In this document: piece after piece, positions 10,433 through 21,315 of the stretch
Position numbering within the stretch: position 1 is the first letter of the stretch
Layout of the letters: every line of letters begins with the position of its first letter
Assembly: GCA_009733775.1 (NCBI GenBank)
Contig: WOGZ01000104.1
Span: 1 to 64,000 of the forward strand
Length of the DNA stretch: 64,000 nt
From: Alectoria sarmentosa
Lineage: Eukaryota; Ascomycota; Lecanoromycetes; Lecanorales; Parmeliaceae
Direction of reading: 5' to 3'
Notes under the pieces: model-generated
Database searches by the model: none
What the model was told of the DNA's origin: nothing
What the model saw: only the letters and a program-made list of their open reading frames with translations
Program-made: the position numbers and the translations under genes

Positions 10433-13347
10433 TCATTCCATCTCAATGGTCCCAGGCGGCTTGTTTGTCGTATCATAGAATACTCTAGAGACGCCACGGA
10501 CTACCGTACATTTCGGAGTCAGCATAGCTTATTCAAGGCAAGGACCTGGGCCGATGAAACAAGTCTCGGGAGTAGGAGCAGGGTTTTGCTCCCGGACTAT
10601 CTTTGCGACTTCAGAAGTAATACAAAATAGGGAAGAATAACTCCGAAATGTGCGTACCTTCATTAATTATCCTCGTGGATACATTTTCGATGAAATCCCA
10701 CGAGAATCTGAAGGATTTTGCTGTCATCTTGTTTTGCAATTAGCTGCAATGCCCAAGAGGGAGGAGCAGCTCCGAATATACGTAGTCTGTGGTGGTCACT
10801 GCCCGCAGGACTATGCATTGGCCATAAGATCTCTGGTCGCCTTCTACACCCACAGCCTTGACGCCTCCCAGCAGAGCAGCGAAGGCTTGGCTAATTTTCA
10901 AGTACAAGCCCGCAGCAATTATGGCGTCGATAAATATCTTGTCCGCCTCACGACAGATGCCTAGCTGGCTAAGACTAACCTCTCCGGTAATCCTGACGCC
11001 CAATCCGGGTCCGGGAAATGGGTGCCTTTTGCGATATCAGATGGAAATTTTTCATCTCAGTATGAGATTGAAACAACTCACCTATACAGCAGGTGCTCCG
11101 GTATAGCAAGTTGCTTCCCTAACTCTCGGACTTCGTCTTTAAAGAGTTCACGCAAGGGTTCTTGCAAATATCGGAGTCAGCATTGCTCGTATTGAAGTTG
11201 CAAGTCAGTCCTCTAACTTAATACCGAACGGGGAAGATGTACTCCGAGCTTCACGTACCAATTAGCTTCAGTCTCATCACAGACGGTAATCCTATTGAAA
11301 GTCAGCAGTGCCCCAGTATCCTCAAACGAATTTCTTACCGCCCACGTTATGGTGTGTTTTAATGGTTTGAGAAGGGCCTGGGTGGGCGTTAGCAGGTCGC
11401 CACTATCTCATATGCCGGTGCCTGGTTTGATTCAGGGCGGGTACCGGCCCAAAGGCCCGTATTGTCGCTAAGACACAAGAAAGGGAGAAGACGCGATTTA
11501 CCTTTGAAACTGATGGACTCAATCTATCCAGAGTCAGTACTGCCTATCTGAGCGCGTATATCAGGCCTTGAAATTTGTCTAGAGAGCCAAGACATGTCTT
11601 GAAACTCATGGTTCAATCCAGAAAGGGGAAAATTGACTTCCAAAATACTTACCACATCTGGATACAAGGTTCCCTGTAGCAGCCATTCGATGTTGCCCTC
11701 ACGTGGAGAGTTTCTCGCTGCTTCTTCTAGCTTCGTAGCGGTTTCCTGGAAGACTTCGATGAAACTAAACGATTTCGGAGTCAGATTGTCTTTTGTGGGA
11801 CGAAAGTAGAGTAGTGAACCTACTTTCTTCCAATTATCTTCCTCTTCATCTCCGGTTCCACCACATTCTTTAGCTGAAGGAGAAAGCGCTGACTTGCGTC
11901 CACCACCGTCAACTGAATCTTCAAATGCCCTTCTAGTGTTTTTTGCACATCCTCCACCTCATTTGATCTTAGTAGCCCGTTGTTAATCTTCCAGGGGGCC
12001 TTGTCAGTGTGCAGCATTTATGTTTCCATTCGGCTCACATACTAGGACGGCATGGAATCTATCCCCAATTGCTTCACTGATGATGATCTCCAGTCAGTAT
12101 ATGCATTTTTGAGGATAGGACTCAGGATGTGTTGAGCAATTGTAGATAAGGGGTTGGAGAACACATACTGCATAAGCTTAGCTGCAACCTATCACTAAAT
12201 CAGGCCTCAGGATTCTAGCTCATTGTAAAGAGACAAACCGTAGAGTCGACTCCCCCAGATACAGCGCCTGACAAGTTTTAGCACGATGGGGTTATATGTC
12301 GGGGAGACATACCGATGACTTGACCCTTTTCACCGACGAGCGCTCGTATACGAGCGATTTCTTTGGGCACGAACTCATCCATCGTCCAATGCTGCCGAGC
12401 TTCGCATATGTCTACGGCAAAGTTCCTCAGGATCGCAGTGCCCATTGGAGTGTGGGTGACCTCAACATGGAATTGTAAGCCAAAGATGGGGAGCGACTCA
12501 TGAGCCACGCCGGCAAAAGGAGCATTGTTTGTGGATGCGATAGAAACGAAAAAAGGAGGGAGGTACGCAAGCTTGTCCCCTTTTTTCCTATCAGCTGAGA
12601 TGAGAGGCAGGAACCTCAGAGTCAGACTTGCCGTGACTCATCCAAACATCTAGCTCGCTTCCGAGCCCTGAAAACAGGCGGTCGACTGCTGCTCCTTTAT
12701 GCACATGCAACGTCGCACTGCCATACTCATGCATCTCTCCTGCCTCCACCGATGTTGTATTCTTTGCATAATGCCAGGCAATGGCTGAAAGCCCATAACA
12801 AATCCCCAGGATGGGAATGCCCAGCTCGAACAGCCTACACAGGGATGTTCAGATTGATGATAGGAAGCCAAGGGAGTCGAACCTACGCAGGATCGGCGAT
12901 TGGGGCACCTTCTTCGTAGATTGAGAACGGGGATCCAGAGAGGATGATTCCTGTTGGTGTAAGCCTTCATCTAGTAAATGGAATAGAGAGCTTTAACCCT
13001 TTGGTTTCCAGGGCAGTTGTTCAACCTTGGCTGTGCTACGTTCAATTAGCATCCCAAGTCTTGGTTCCCAGTGGGATATACTGATACGAACCAAGGTAAA
13101 AGCTCCGAATAAACGTTCAGCTCTCTCAGACGTCTAGTAATTAGGTGGGAATATCTGCGCATTGTCAGAATTTCTGAATACTCTTATTACGTTTCGCATC
13201 GGCCAGAAAGCGTACTGAGAACCAAAGTCAACTGCAAGTCTCTAGAATTAGTACTTATTTGGGGAAATCATTGAACAAGAGCGGATGGCACGAACGGATC
13301 AATATAGTGTCGAAGGTATTCGCCGGCAGCGGTTCTATCATCGCCAT
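10433..13347 (-). CDS. GUA1: GMP synthase (glutamine-hydrolysing), 19 exons
   Basis: Makes GMP from XMP, ATP and glutamine in the cytosol. Exons: 13347-13296, 13231-13216, 13154-13092, 13035-12998, 12950-12887, 12834-12632, 12579-12313, 12267-12239, 12188-12169, 12076-12043, 11987-11824, 11764-11653, 11523-11502, 11377-11339, 11291-11259, 11160-11082, 11025-10782, 10727-10658 and 10500-10433. The sum is 1617 nt, 538 aa, with every phase agreeing. The amidotransferase domain has DFGSQY, ILSGSPFSIYEEGAP, the nucleophile in GICYG and MSHGDKL. The triad His motif reads QFHVEVTHT, where Pro is usual at the fourth place. The ATP-pyrophosphatase has GAVSGGVDST. The C-terminal part has GTLYPDV, IKTHHNVGGLP, LIEPLRELFKDEVR, HPFPGPGLGVR and KPPGTIEME. 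Intron 6 is a GC-AG intron. Several introns belong to the introner-like family. The gene appears functional. Confidence 0.92.
10501..10657 (-). repeat. introner-like intron with complementary ends (GUA1 intron 18)
   Basis: A 157-nt intron read on the minus strand. It starts GTACGCACATTTCGGAGTTA and ends CTGACTCCGAAATGTACGGTAG. The 5' ACATTTCGGAGT is the reverse complement of ACTCCGAAATGT near the 3' end, giving at least 12 perfect paired bases that span donor and branch point. It has an internal GAGACTTGTTTC block. Confidence 0.8.
11161..11258 (-). repeat. introner-like intron (GUA1 intron 15)
   Basis: A 98-nt intron starting GTACGTGAAGCTCGGAGTAC, followed by ATCTTCCCC, and ending GCAATGCTGACTCCGATATTTGCAAG. 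Same end structure as the 10501-10657 copy, with a shorter middle. Confidence 0.65.
11524..11652 (-). repeat. introner-like intron, diverged (GUA1 intron 12)
   Basis: A 129-nt intron starting GTAAGTATTTTGGAAGTCAA, then TTTTCCCC. It has internal CAAGACATGTCTTGG and the 3' end GCAGTACTGACTCTGGATAG. The CTGACTC(C/T)G end and the ACATGTCT block link it to the family; the 5' end has drifted. Confidence 0.5.
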
Positions 13348-13760
13348 AGCTTACAGCTTAGATGATTTGGAAAAGGGCAATTCAAAGTGAGATTTCTTCG
13401 AGGATGTCTCGACAGATTGAATAGCCCAGACTCTTATCGCCTGTGTAGTGTCGAAACAATAGATTTCATATGGCTATGGCTGTGAGATTGGATTGCATGG
13501 AAAAGCATATGCAGATAGGGATGGACTTGGAATACGTAGAGTACGAAAATGCTACTACCCACAGTTGCTCTTCTTGCGCTAATTGTCTCTCTCTCTCTCC
13601 CTCGCACAGATTTTCATTTTTCACTACCTTATTTCAAGGTTCGATTGCTTATCGATTGCGTAGGGCTGCAGGCTTGGCAAGCACGGCAAGACACACCATG
13701 TTTTCAAGGATTGCCCTGGCGAGCAACATCAATCCAAGTCTACCAATTGCGGAGCGAACA
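13348..13760. promoter_or_regulatory. shared upstream region of GUA1 (-) and BCP1 (+)
   Basis: About 410 bp between divergent start codons. It contains a pyrimidine-rich run (TCTCTCTCTC at about 13585) on the BCP1 side. No TATA element stands out. The promoter role is inferred from position. Confidence 0.4.
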
Positions 13761-14737
13761 ATGGCGAAGCGCAAAGAGATAGATAACAACCGAGAAGAAG
13801 AGCCGGAGTCGCAGGAGAGTAGCTCTGAAGAGAGCAGCAGTGACGATGTACGAACACTGTCTTCAAGTCCCACCCATGCGTCTGAGCTGACTTTTGCTAG
13901 GATACAAACATGCTCGACGTCGAATTCGAATGGTTCGATCCTCAACCCGAGCACGATTTCCATGGCCTCAAGACATTGCTGCGTCAGCTCTTCGACGTGG
14001 ATGCGCAATCCTTCGATCTCAGCGCCCTAACGGACTTGATCTTGGCGCAACCTCTACTGGGGTCTACTGTCAAAGTGGAAGGCAATGAGACAGATCCCTA
14101 TGCCTTTCTGACGGTCCTCAATCTTCATGAGCACAAGGTATTAAGGTCGTATGATTGTATGAGCCAGGATTTGACAAAGCCATAGGACAAGCCAGTCATC
14201 GACAAAATGATTACTTACATAAGAGCACAAGCCAAGGGCCATGAAGTCCTTGCAAAGCTGGACGGCCTCGTGCAGGACTTTGATGGTGCTCGGGTTGGGC
14301 TCGTTCTGACCGAAAGGCTCGTCAATATTCCATCTGAGGTAGTACCGCCGATGTACAAGATGTTGTTGGAAGAAATCTCGTGGGCGATCGAGGAGAAGGA
14401 ACCATACAACTTTACCCACTATCTCGTCCTGTCAAAAACCTATCGTGAAATTGCCTCGGCTTTAGATGAAGAGGATCCACCGAGGTCGAAGAAGCAGAAG
14501 AAGGCTGGCAAGAAGGGAAATTCGGAGCTTTTCTACTTCCATCCTGAGGACGAGGTCTTACAAAGATATGCTTCGTGTTTTGGTAGCTACGAATATCTGG
14601 TGGAGGGTGCCAAGTCAGATTCCAAGAGGACGTTCCAGGAGCTTGGCATCAAGCCAGAAGGCCACATGATCTTGATAGAAGCCAGCAAATTTGAAGCAGC
14701 TGTGAAGGGGCTCCAAGAGTACTTTTCTCAGGGCTAG
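13761..14737 (+). CDS. BCP1: BCP1/BCCIP family ribosome-export chaperone
   Basis: Exons 13761-13847, 13901-14137 and 14186-14737 give 291 aa (yeast Bcp1 is about 283). The N-terminus is acidic and Ser/Glu-rich. The conserved core includes VEFEWFDP, LLRQLF, IPSEVVPPMY, FTHYLVLSKTY, a basic KKQKKAGKK stretch, and ELFYFHPEDEV near the C-terminus. In yeast Bcp1 is a nuclear chaperone for ribosomal protein uL14 and is needed for nuclear export of the lipid kinase Mss4. Both introns are ordinary short ones; the first has a GCTGAC branch point. An upstream open frame from 13470 overlaps the 5' region but is not part of this protein. Confidence 0.9.
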
Positions 14738-14795
14738 GATGGCAATTCATTTCCTCGAGTAGTCTGTTGGGACGCAGTCTTCAACCATTGAGCAT

Positions 14796-15723
14796 CTACT
14801 CCCACTTTGTTCCTTTCAGCCGCTGCATAAGGTATTCCACCTCCACTACCTTGGTCAACGGTATGACGGTTTCCTGACATAATCAGCAGTGAAATACGGA
14901 AAGATACCCTGGCGATTGCACAAGCCCATCCTCACCTCGTACATCGCAACCACAGCATCCACGTTGATTTTCCCCTCACTCTCAAGACCTACACTGGGAT
15001 CTGTCCCATAAGTTCTCGCCTTGAGCCCGAGTCGTTCCAACACTTTCTTCTCGACCTTGGCATTAGTTATGGCTGTATCAATTCCCTCACGGTCCTCCTC
15101 TTGTATCAACTTTACAAATCTCTCCGTTTCCTGTTGGAATTTAGACTCGGCTACGAACTTGCCAAAATGTATCCTCCGCGACAAAGCTTGCAGACAGGCC
15201 ACATCACATGTTGCAGCAGATCCATAATTCTCCTGCTTCTCCCCACGGTCTTCTCTCCCAAATTTCCTGCACACCCTCGGTAGGACTACCTCGATGTATT
15301 TCCTTTTGATAGTCTGATTGACATCAACATCGTTGGAGTGCAGAATCTTGGGATAATCTAAGGGCTGCAGAATGGGAGTTTGAATTGCATCAGGAAAAAA
15401 GGGGTACTCGTCGGGAGATTCATAGCGGCGGACAAGTGACTGCAAGCGCTCTTGTTCTCTGAGCATCCAGTCAAACAAGCTGAGGGGACTATCTGGAATC
15501 TTGACCCCGCCCGGCTCGTAAATAGTTGGATTCAAAGGAAACTGAACACGTTCTATAAAATGGAATGTGATAGTGTCTTCCAGGCGACTGAAATATGAGT
15601 CAGTCCCCCAGAATCTTTCCTGTAGAACAGGCAAGTCTCCTTGAGATCTTACATCAATTGAAAGCGTATGTTTGCCAGGTCGAGAGCCTTTGAAGCATCC
15701 GACAGATCAATTGCCGTATCCAT
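14796..15723 (-). CDS. ARO7: chorismate mutase
   Basis: Converts chorismate to prephenate for Phe and Tyr synthesis. Exons 15723-15653, 15587-14936 and 14873-14796 give 266 aa (yeast Aro7 is 256). Exon 1 carries the start of helix 1 and continues across the intron as FQLIRLEDTITFHFIERVQF, the all-helical AroQ fold of the eukaryotic enzyme. The C-terminus IPLTKVVEVEYLMQRL comes from the third exon; without the 62-nt second intron the frame would end early in an unrelated tail. It is convergent with BCP1, with 58 bp between stop codons. Allosteric control by Trp (activation) and Tyr (inhibition) is known for the family and not tested here. Confidence 0.93.
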
Positions 15724-16222
15724 TGTGGTAGGATCAAATGGACGTAAAAATGTCGAGGCAGTATTTCAATAACCGGTAGGGTACCCAGGCAGACTCAATC
15801 AAAGCCTATAGAATATTGCTCTGAGTGCGGATCCAATACTGGACTATGGTCTTCGAGCCTCTCGAGATGCACACATCCTTGACCAAGTTCATACACAGAG
15901 TCCAACGAAGAGGATTCATCACCAAGTTGGAAGCCACAAGAAAGCTCAGGCTCTTAGCATGCTCAAATCATTGAGGATTACCTCACAAAATTAGGGATTT
16001 GAAAGAGTACCTCGACGTTGGAATCTGAATGTTGATATCCCGCCCTCCAGACTTACCGGCGGCAAGTATTGCCGGATATCAGATGCTTAACCTTTGGTCT
16101 TGTGCCAACGATTCCCATGCCAGCGTCCTGGTTTATCTACATCTGCCTCACAATCCCTGATAGGAACTGTCCACTAATGCTCCCATACTCCGCCCTTGGC
16201 CTACATTGACGCCACTCACTAA
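15724..16222. promoter_or_regulatory. divergent upstream region of ARO7 (-) and MDV1 (+)
   Basis: About 500 bp between two divergent start codons. A short palindrome, CCGGCGGCAAGTATTGCCGG, lies at about 16056-16075. I could not confirm a binding site for amino-acid control (TGACTC type) here. Confidence 0.35.
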
Positions 16223-18361
16223 ATGGCAAGCCGCGATGGCTCCCCAGCGCGTCACCGAAGAACAGGGTCTGAGGAGAGCGGCATGCTGGGCACAGCCTTG
16301 ACGGTACTATGAAAAGACCTATTGACTAATCTTTTGCTTGAATCTGACGTCTACAGACCCGACATATTGAAGCCTTCGGGCGAAAAGTAACGACTACAGC
16401 AACCCACCTCATAGGCGATCCGGAGAGTAGTGTCCATTACCAGCATGCCATGAGCGCGCTGCAGAAGGAGCTACGGCGGCCAGGCATCCAGCAACGGGTC
16501 TTCTCCTATGCCAAAGCCTCGCCAACGGAATTAGTTCGGTCTAAATTATCTACCACGGAAATCCAGCATCGAGCCCTCACCTACCTACCAGACGAACTTC
16601 TTGCGAATATCCCCGAAGATGAGAATGTATACTCTCTCTTTCAAGGCTTCCAGGCTACTCAGCCGGAAGGTGAAAGCGAACACAGGAAGAAGCACAAACG
16701 GCGTAATTCGAGGGGGCAGAAATTACTAGAGGCCGATGATGCAGAGGACAAAACACCGCTGGAGAAATTGAAGAACGAGAAGCATGGGCTGAATCATCGA
16801 TTGGAGATGATGAGTGTCAGGAAAAATATGTGCTCGTCGGAGATCCGAGAAATAGATAATAAGATTTCGAACCTGAACACCATGCGGAAGATTGTCTTGG
16901 ACAGACTGGGAGACCTGGAGCAAGACGAGGTACGAACGGAGCAAGATCTACTCGAGGTGGACAACAAGCTCGAGGATCTACTGGAAGAGCTGGACGATGC
17001 AGCTACATTAGGCCACACAACAGCGACACCACCTACGGAGATTGACATGGAGACCGAAGTCACAACCACGGATACTCAAGACATGAGCGCGTCCTTCATG
17101 TCCGCCTCTATCTATGAGAAACTTCCCTCTCCCAAAGCAAAACGCAACAAGCCAACCCGCCGGAAATCTACACCTATTAGACACGAACATTTCGAGCCTG
17201 GGTCCTCCATTAAGGAATTCCAAGCCCACAACGATATAATTACAGCCCTTGATTTTGATGCTCCTTTCGGCACCATGGTCACATCCGCCTTAGACGACAC
17301 AGTGAGAGTATGGGACCTCAATCTTGGCCGATGCATCGGACTTTTAGAAGGCCACCACGCCTCAGTCCGCTGTCTGCAAGTGGAAGACAACTTGCTAGCG
17401 ACTGGCTCCATGGACGCATCGATACGGCTGTGGGATCTCAGCAAAGCGGAATACCCCCCCGGCGAAGACACAAGAATAGAAGAGGAGGACGAAGATCAGC
17501 CAGCCTCAGACAATATCGATCACCCGTCCTTGCCACATACCTCAAGCATGCGAGACTGTCCCCTCTTCACCCTCGAAGCCCACGTCGACGAAGTATCAGC
17601 CCTCCACTTCCGCGGCGACACCCTCGTCTCCGGCTCCGCAGACAAAACTCTCCGGCAATGGGACCTGGTGAAAGGCCGCTGCGTCCAAACCCTCGATGTT
17701 CTCTGGGCCGCCGCTCAAGCTTCCTCGACGATGAATACTACCGACGCTAAATGGCGAGCCACAGGCCGCGCGCCCGACGCATCTGCAGACTTTGTGGGAG
17801 CCTTGCAATGTTTTGACGCAGCGCTTGCGTGCGGGACGGCGGATGGCATGGTCAGACTCTGGGATCTAAGGAGCGGACAGGTGCATAGGAGTTTGGTTGG
17901 ACATACGGGACCGGTCACTTGTCTGCAGTTCGACGACGTGCATCTGGTGACTGGGAGTTTGGATCGGAGTATAAGGGTAAGCATTCTTGCAAACTTTCCG
18001 CCTCTATCATACCAAAATTTCCATGCTTTCCCTGCCTCGAAACCCTCCCTCTCCGCTAATAACGTTGTTAATACATACCACTCCTCCGCTGACATGAGCG
18101 ATTCAGATCTGGGACCTCCGAACCGGCTCCATCCACGACGCCTACGCCTACGACAATCCAGTCACGAGCATGATGTTCGACTCCCGCCGCATCGTGGCTG
18201 CGGCCGGCGAGACCGTGGCGAAGATATACGACAAGACTGACGGGAGACATTGGGACTGCGGAAATGAGGAAGCGAAGAGCAGTGTGGAGAGGGTGAGGGT
18301 TAAGGATGGATATTTGACAGAGGGAAGGAAGGATGGGGTGGTGGGGATTTGGACTTGCTGA
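16223..18361 (+). CDS. MDV1: mitochondrial division protein 1 (WD40 adaptor)
   Basis: Exons 16223-16303, 16357-17976 and 18107-18361 give 651 aa, near the usual size. An N-terminal region with TRHIEAFGRKVTTTATHL matches the Fis1-binding part of Mdv1/Caf4. A coiled coil rich in Lys, Glu and Leu follows (about residues 160-260). The C-terminal half is a WD40 propeller starting at KEFQAHNDIITALDFD with repeats ending VRVWDL, IRLWDL, LRQWDL, VRLWDL, and IWDLRTG after the last intron. The protein links Fis1 on the mitochondrial outer membrane to the dynamin Dnm1 during fission. The last intron splits a WD repeat between SIR and IWD. Confidence 0.93.
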
Positions 18362-19099
18362 TTGGTGTTGAAAAAGGGTTTGTATGTATTCATTGTAGCA
18401 ATATTGGAATCCTACGCAGTGTCAAACTGCTTCCTCTCGTCCCGGGGATCTATCAATTGGATGTTGGAAAATAACTCTGGCCTCAAAACCTCAATTACTT
18501 AAATTTCCTTTTGGTTGCTAATGTGTCTCCATGCCGAAACCGGCAGTATACGCTTTTGTGGTACTCGTACATATCATACACAATCAATCCATACAATCAT
18601 CTTACATGAAGCGACAAGCCGTCGCCAGCATTACTCTTGGCGGTCGTAATGTGCGACAGCAGTGCGCAGCTCATATCAGGCAACTCTTATTCCGTCTCTC
18701 CTTTCAACTTTTCGCGAGTATCTCTGAAACGTGAAAACTCGTCATCGAAAAGATAAGATAAACCAGGCATAGGTTTGTAATCGTGACGTTGTGGGGGTGT
18801 GCATGACGGCAGGCCGCAGAACTCCCACCCGAAACAAGAATGTTTCAGAATGCCTGCCGCCGATCTCAAGCTAAGATGCTTTAGGCGCCGCCTCCGTGTT
18901 GGAGGAGGATTTGTGGCTTGAAGCCAATTGTCGAGCATCGTACTCGGGGAGAATGTCATGTTTTGGGTGACATGGAGGACCAGCATTCGAGGTGGTGGTG
19001 TTGGTGTCGCAGCGAGAGTTCAGTCTCTTCCAGAATGACGAGAAAGTCGCAACTCTAGGGTGTCGTAGTTCATGATGCTGTTAATCCATGTTGATTCGT
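18362..19099. other. intergenic, no confident gene
   Basis: Lies between two convergent genes (MDV1 + and a DUF3445 gene -). A 99-codon minus frame at 18687-18986 resembles nothing I know and sits where a 3' UTR is expected. Confidence 0.5.
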
Positions 19100-20422
19100 T
19101 CATGGCGCAAACGGACAAGACGCACTCGAGTCAGGTTCGCGTGACTTTGCAAAGGGACATGACCGTGTAGAAATGGTGGCCGGCGATGTGAGGAGATCCC
19201 GCTTTTCGGAAGCGGAATCCTCTTCCCTTAACCACGCACAGAGACTCTGGCCCCAAGTTGGCCGGTTCTTGTAAATACCAAATTTCTCAGGCATAGCGTC
19301 ACATGCTTCAGCAAGCGTGGGTCCGGATCCTTCGTCCCGGATCTGAGTCAAAGGTGTCATATAGCTGCGAACGGCGAAGACGATGGTTCCAGTTCGTGGT
19401 AAGCAGGTAAGAGTATGATGCTCGACGCGCAGAAAGGAAGCTGCAGGATCGAACTTGGCCTTTGCGGATGGACTGTCGTCTGTTTTGATAGTATTTGCGC
19501 CGTCGAACGGGAGGAAAAGTTGGGAGTGGTTGCCCTGAATGGCCCACTATATCAAGTTAGATTAAACTCCCTTCCTTTGAGGCATTGAATTGAGCCTACA
19601 TTCAACCTTCCAACCGACTGTCCGCGCGCCATCCTCTCGAAACATCGATTCACGCCTTTCTTCAAGCGGCCTTCGTAGCCTGGTACAGGCTTGTGAATCT
19701 CGCCGACGGACATTCCTACTTTCGCAGAAGGTAGGAGACCCTGCGGAAAACATGCGATAAATCCCTGAAGCACAAATTCATCTTGTGCGTCTGGAACCAT
19801 GAAGTAGAAATCCTCCTCTACATTCTCTGCCAGATTCCGAAGCATGCTCGTATGATCCAGTAGCGCCGAGGAAATGCGATGCCGCGTGCCGTTGACGAGG
19901 TTGTAGAACACATCACCTTTGATCTGGAACATCGTTGGGAATCGCTTGGGAAGTAAGTCTAACATGACTTCTTCGTAGAGCTCACGAATGGCAGGATTGG
20001 CTGTCTCGCTGGTTCCCAAGCATACTTCTGGATTCTCTGCCAGCAGCTTCTTTCGCAGAACTGTCCGTTCCAGGTAATTGCGATCGATCCTGATCCAGTC
20101 CTGCTTTGTGGATTTCTTAATGCCTTGTGAAAAGGTCAGAGTCTGCAAGACATCGTAATCAGGATGCGATACGCAACATACCCATAGTGACATGGTGCTT
20201 AGTTTCGAACGGACGGTATTTGATCGGCTCTACTGCTCTATATTCGAAAGCATAAAGCGTTTGAATATTTTCGACCGGTGGAACAGCTGTGTAACCAGTT
20301 TTCTGTTTTTGCTGCATTTGGGAGACAAAAAGCCGTATGAACACAGTCCACGCCCGCTCAATTAACGTTATGAATAAAGAGTAACTGATCGTAATCGAAA
20401 TGAGTCTACCAAGGAAATGCAT
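19100..20422 (-). CDS. DUF3445 protein, heme-dependent oxidative N-demethylase-like, membrane-anchored
   Basis: Exons 20422-20182, 20123-19600 and 19546-19100 give 403 aa. Residues 7-32 form one hydrophobic segment (ISITISYSLFITLIERAWTV), likely a membrane anchor. The family core follows: DWIRIDRNYLER, ANPAIRELYEEV, LPKRFPTMF, VEEDFYFMVPD, CFPQG, KVGMSVGEIHKPVPGYEGRL, QGNHSQLFLPFDG and FLRVEHHTLTCLPRTGTIVFAVRSY. Bacterial relatives of this fold are the alpha subunits of a heme-dependent oxidative N-demethylase acting on small amines. The substrate in fungi is unknown. Intron 1 uses an ACAAG acceptor after CTGAC; intron 2 is 53 nt. The domain is strong, the catalytic role is inferred. Confidence 0.82.
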
Positions 20423-21315
20423 GATGCTAGGTGGTCGTAGGCGTCAAGCTCAATGCACCTCAGATTTTCTGTCTTCGCAATTGGTGAATTACAGAGGGGA
20501 AAGATCAACTCTTGTACCGAGCCCCCAATGTGAGTTGCTAGCCAGATTGCGTGGCTGAAGACTATCGCGCGACTTATGCAGCTAGAGACCTGCATTAGTT
20601 TATACAAATTTCCGGGCTTGTGCAACGTGGAGATGAATACTTGTCGAAGTGAAAACGGAAGTCGACAAGTCTAAGCTTCAGATATACGTTTTCAGGAAAA
20701 AGCCTCAATCTAGGGGGAGAAGCCTTGACATGTCGTACCAACAATCCATTCTTGAAGATATGGCGATGATGCGCCTGCGGCTCGACATTGCAGCGGTAAG
20801 TTTAGGTCATCCCGGGCCCTTCCTTCCACGAGGAGCCGTTGGGACTAGCTGTCGCTCCATGGCGTTTCATCGGCATATTTTGGTCCAAAGTTATTTGCTC
20901 CAACTTCTCGGTTGGGAAAAATGAAAGGTCCAGAATAGCTTCGCTAAGTCTCGCTTTGATGTGAAATTTAGGGTAATTCTCTTATCACGCTATATCAGCT
21001 CCAACTAAAAAAGCTCGACCCTGTTTACATACTGTTAGCCAATAGGAGCGCATAAAACGTTGAGATTGTGTAATACCGTTCGAAGATCATGCCCGGAAAC
21101 GTTCGTCCAGTATCAGCTCTTGTTACATGTCCGCCATACCCCGCCCCTTCCACGTGTCAATCGCCCTTGGCTGGCGTCAAAACCCAGGTTCACGTTGATT
21201 GCCCCCAATTTCACAAAACATCCGTGCTCGTGTCTCATATTCTTTGTGGTATGCAACACTGTGCAATTCACCGTCGGTAGAGCTGATAGCCATCTTATTA
21301 GCGTGGAGTTGGAAA
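20423..21315. other. intergenic, no gene seen
   Basis: Region upstream of the DUF3445 gene (-) and downstream of OPI10 (-). Small open frames on the plus strand (20649-20924 and 21060-21428) have no domain features, and the second overlaps the 3' end of OPI10 antisense. Confidence 0.5.

Noticed and set aside
10740..11003. GMP synthase seemed to end early in PLGHCS
   Set aside because: A GTATAT intron with a GCTAAT branch point and AACAAG acceptor removes the stop, and the last two exons give the expected C-terminus.
14855..14935. Chorismate mutase seemed to end in an unrelated tail
   Set aside because: Removing the 62-nt GTGAGG intron restores VIPLTKVVEVEYL.
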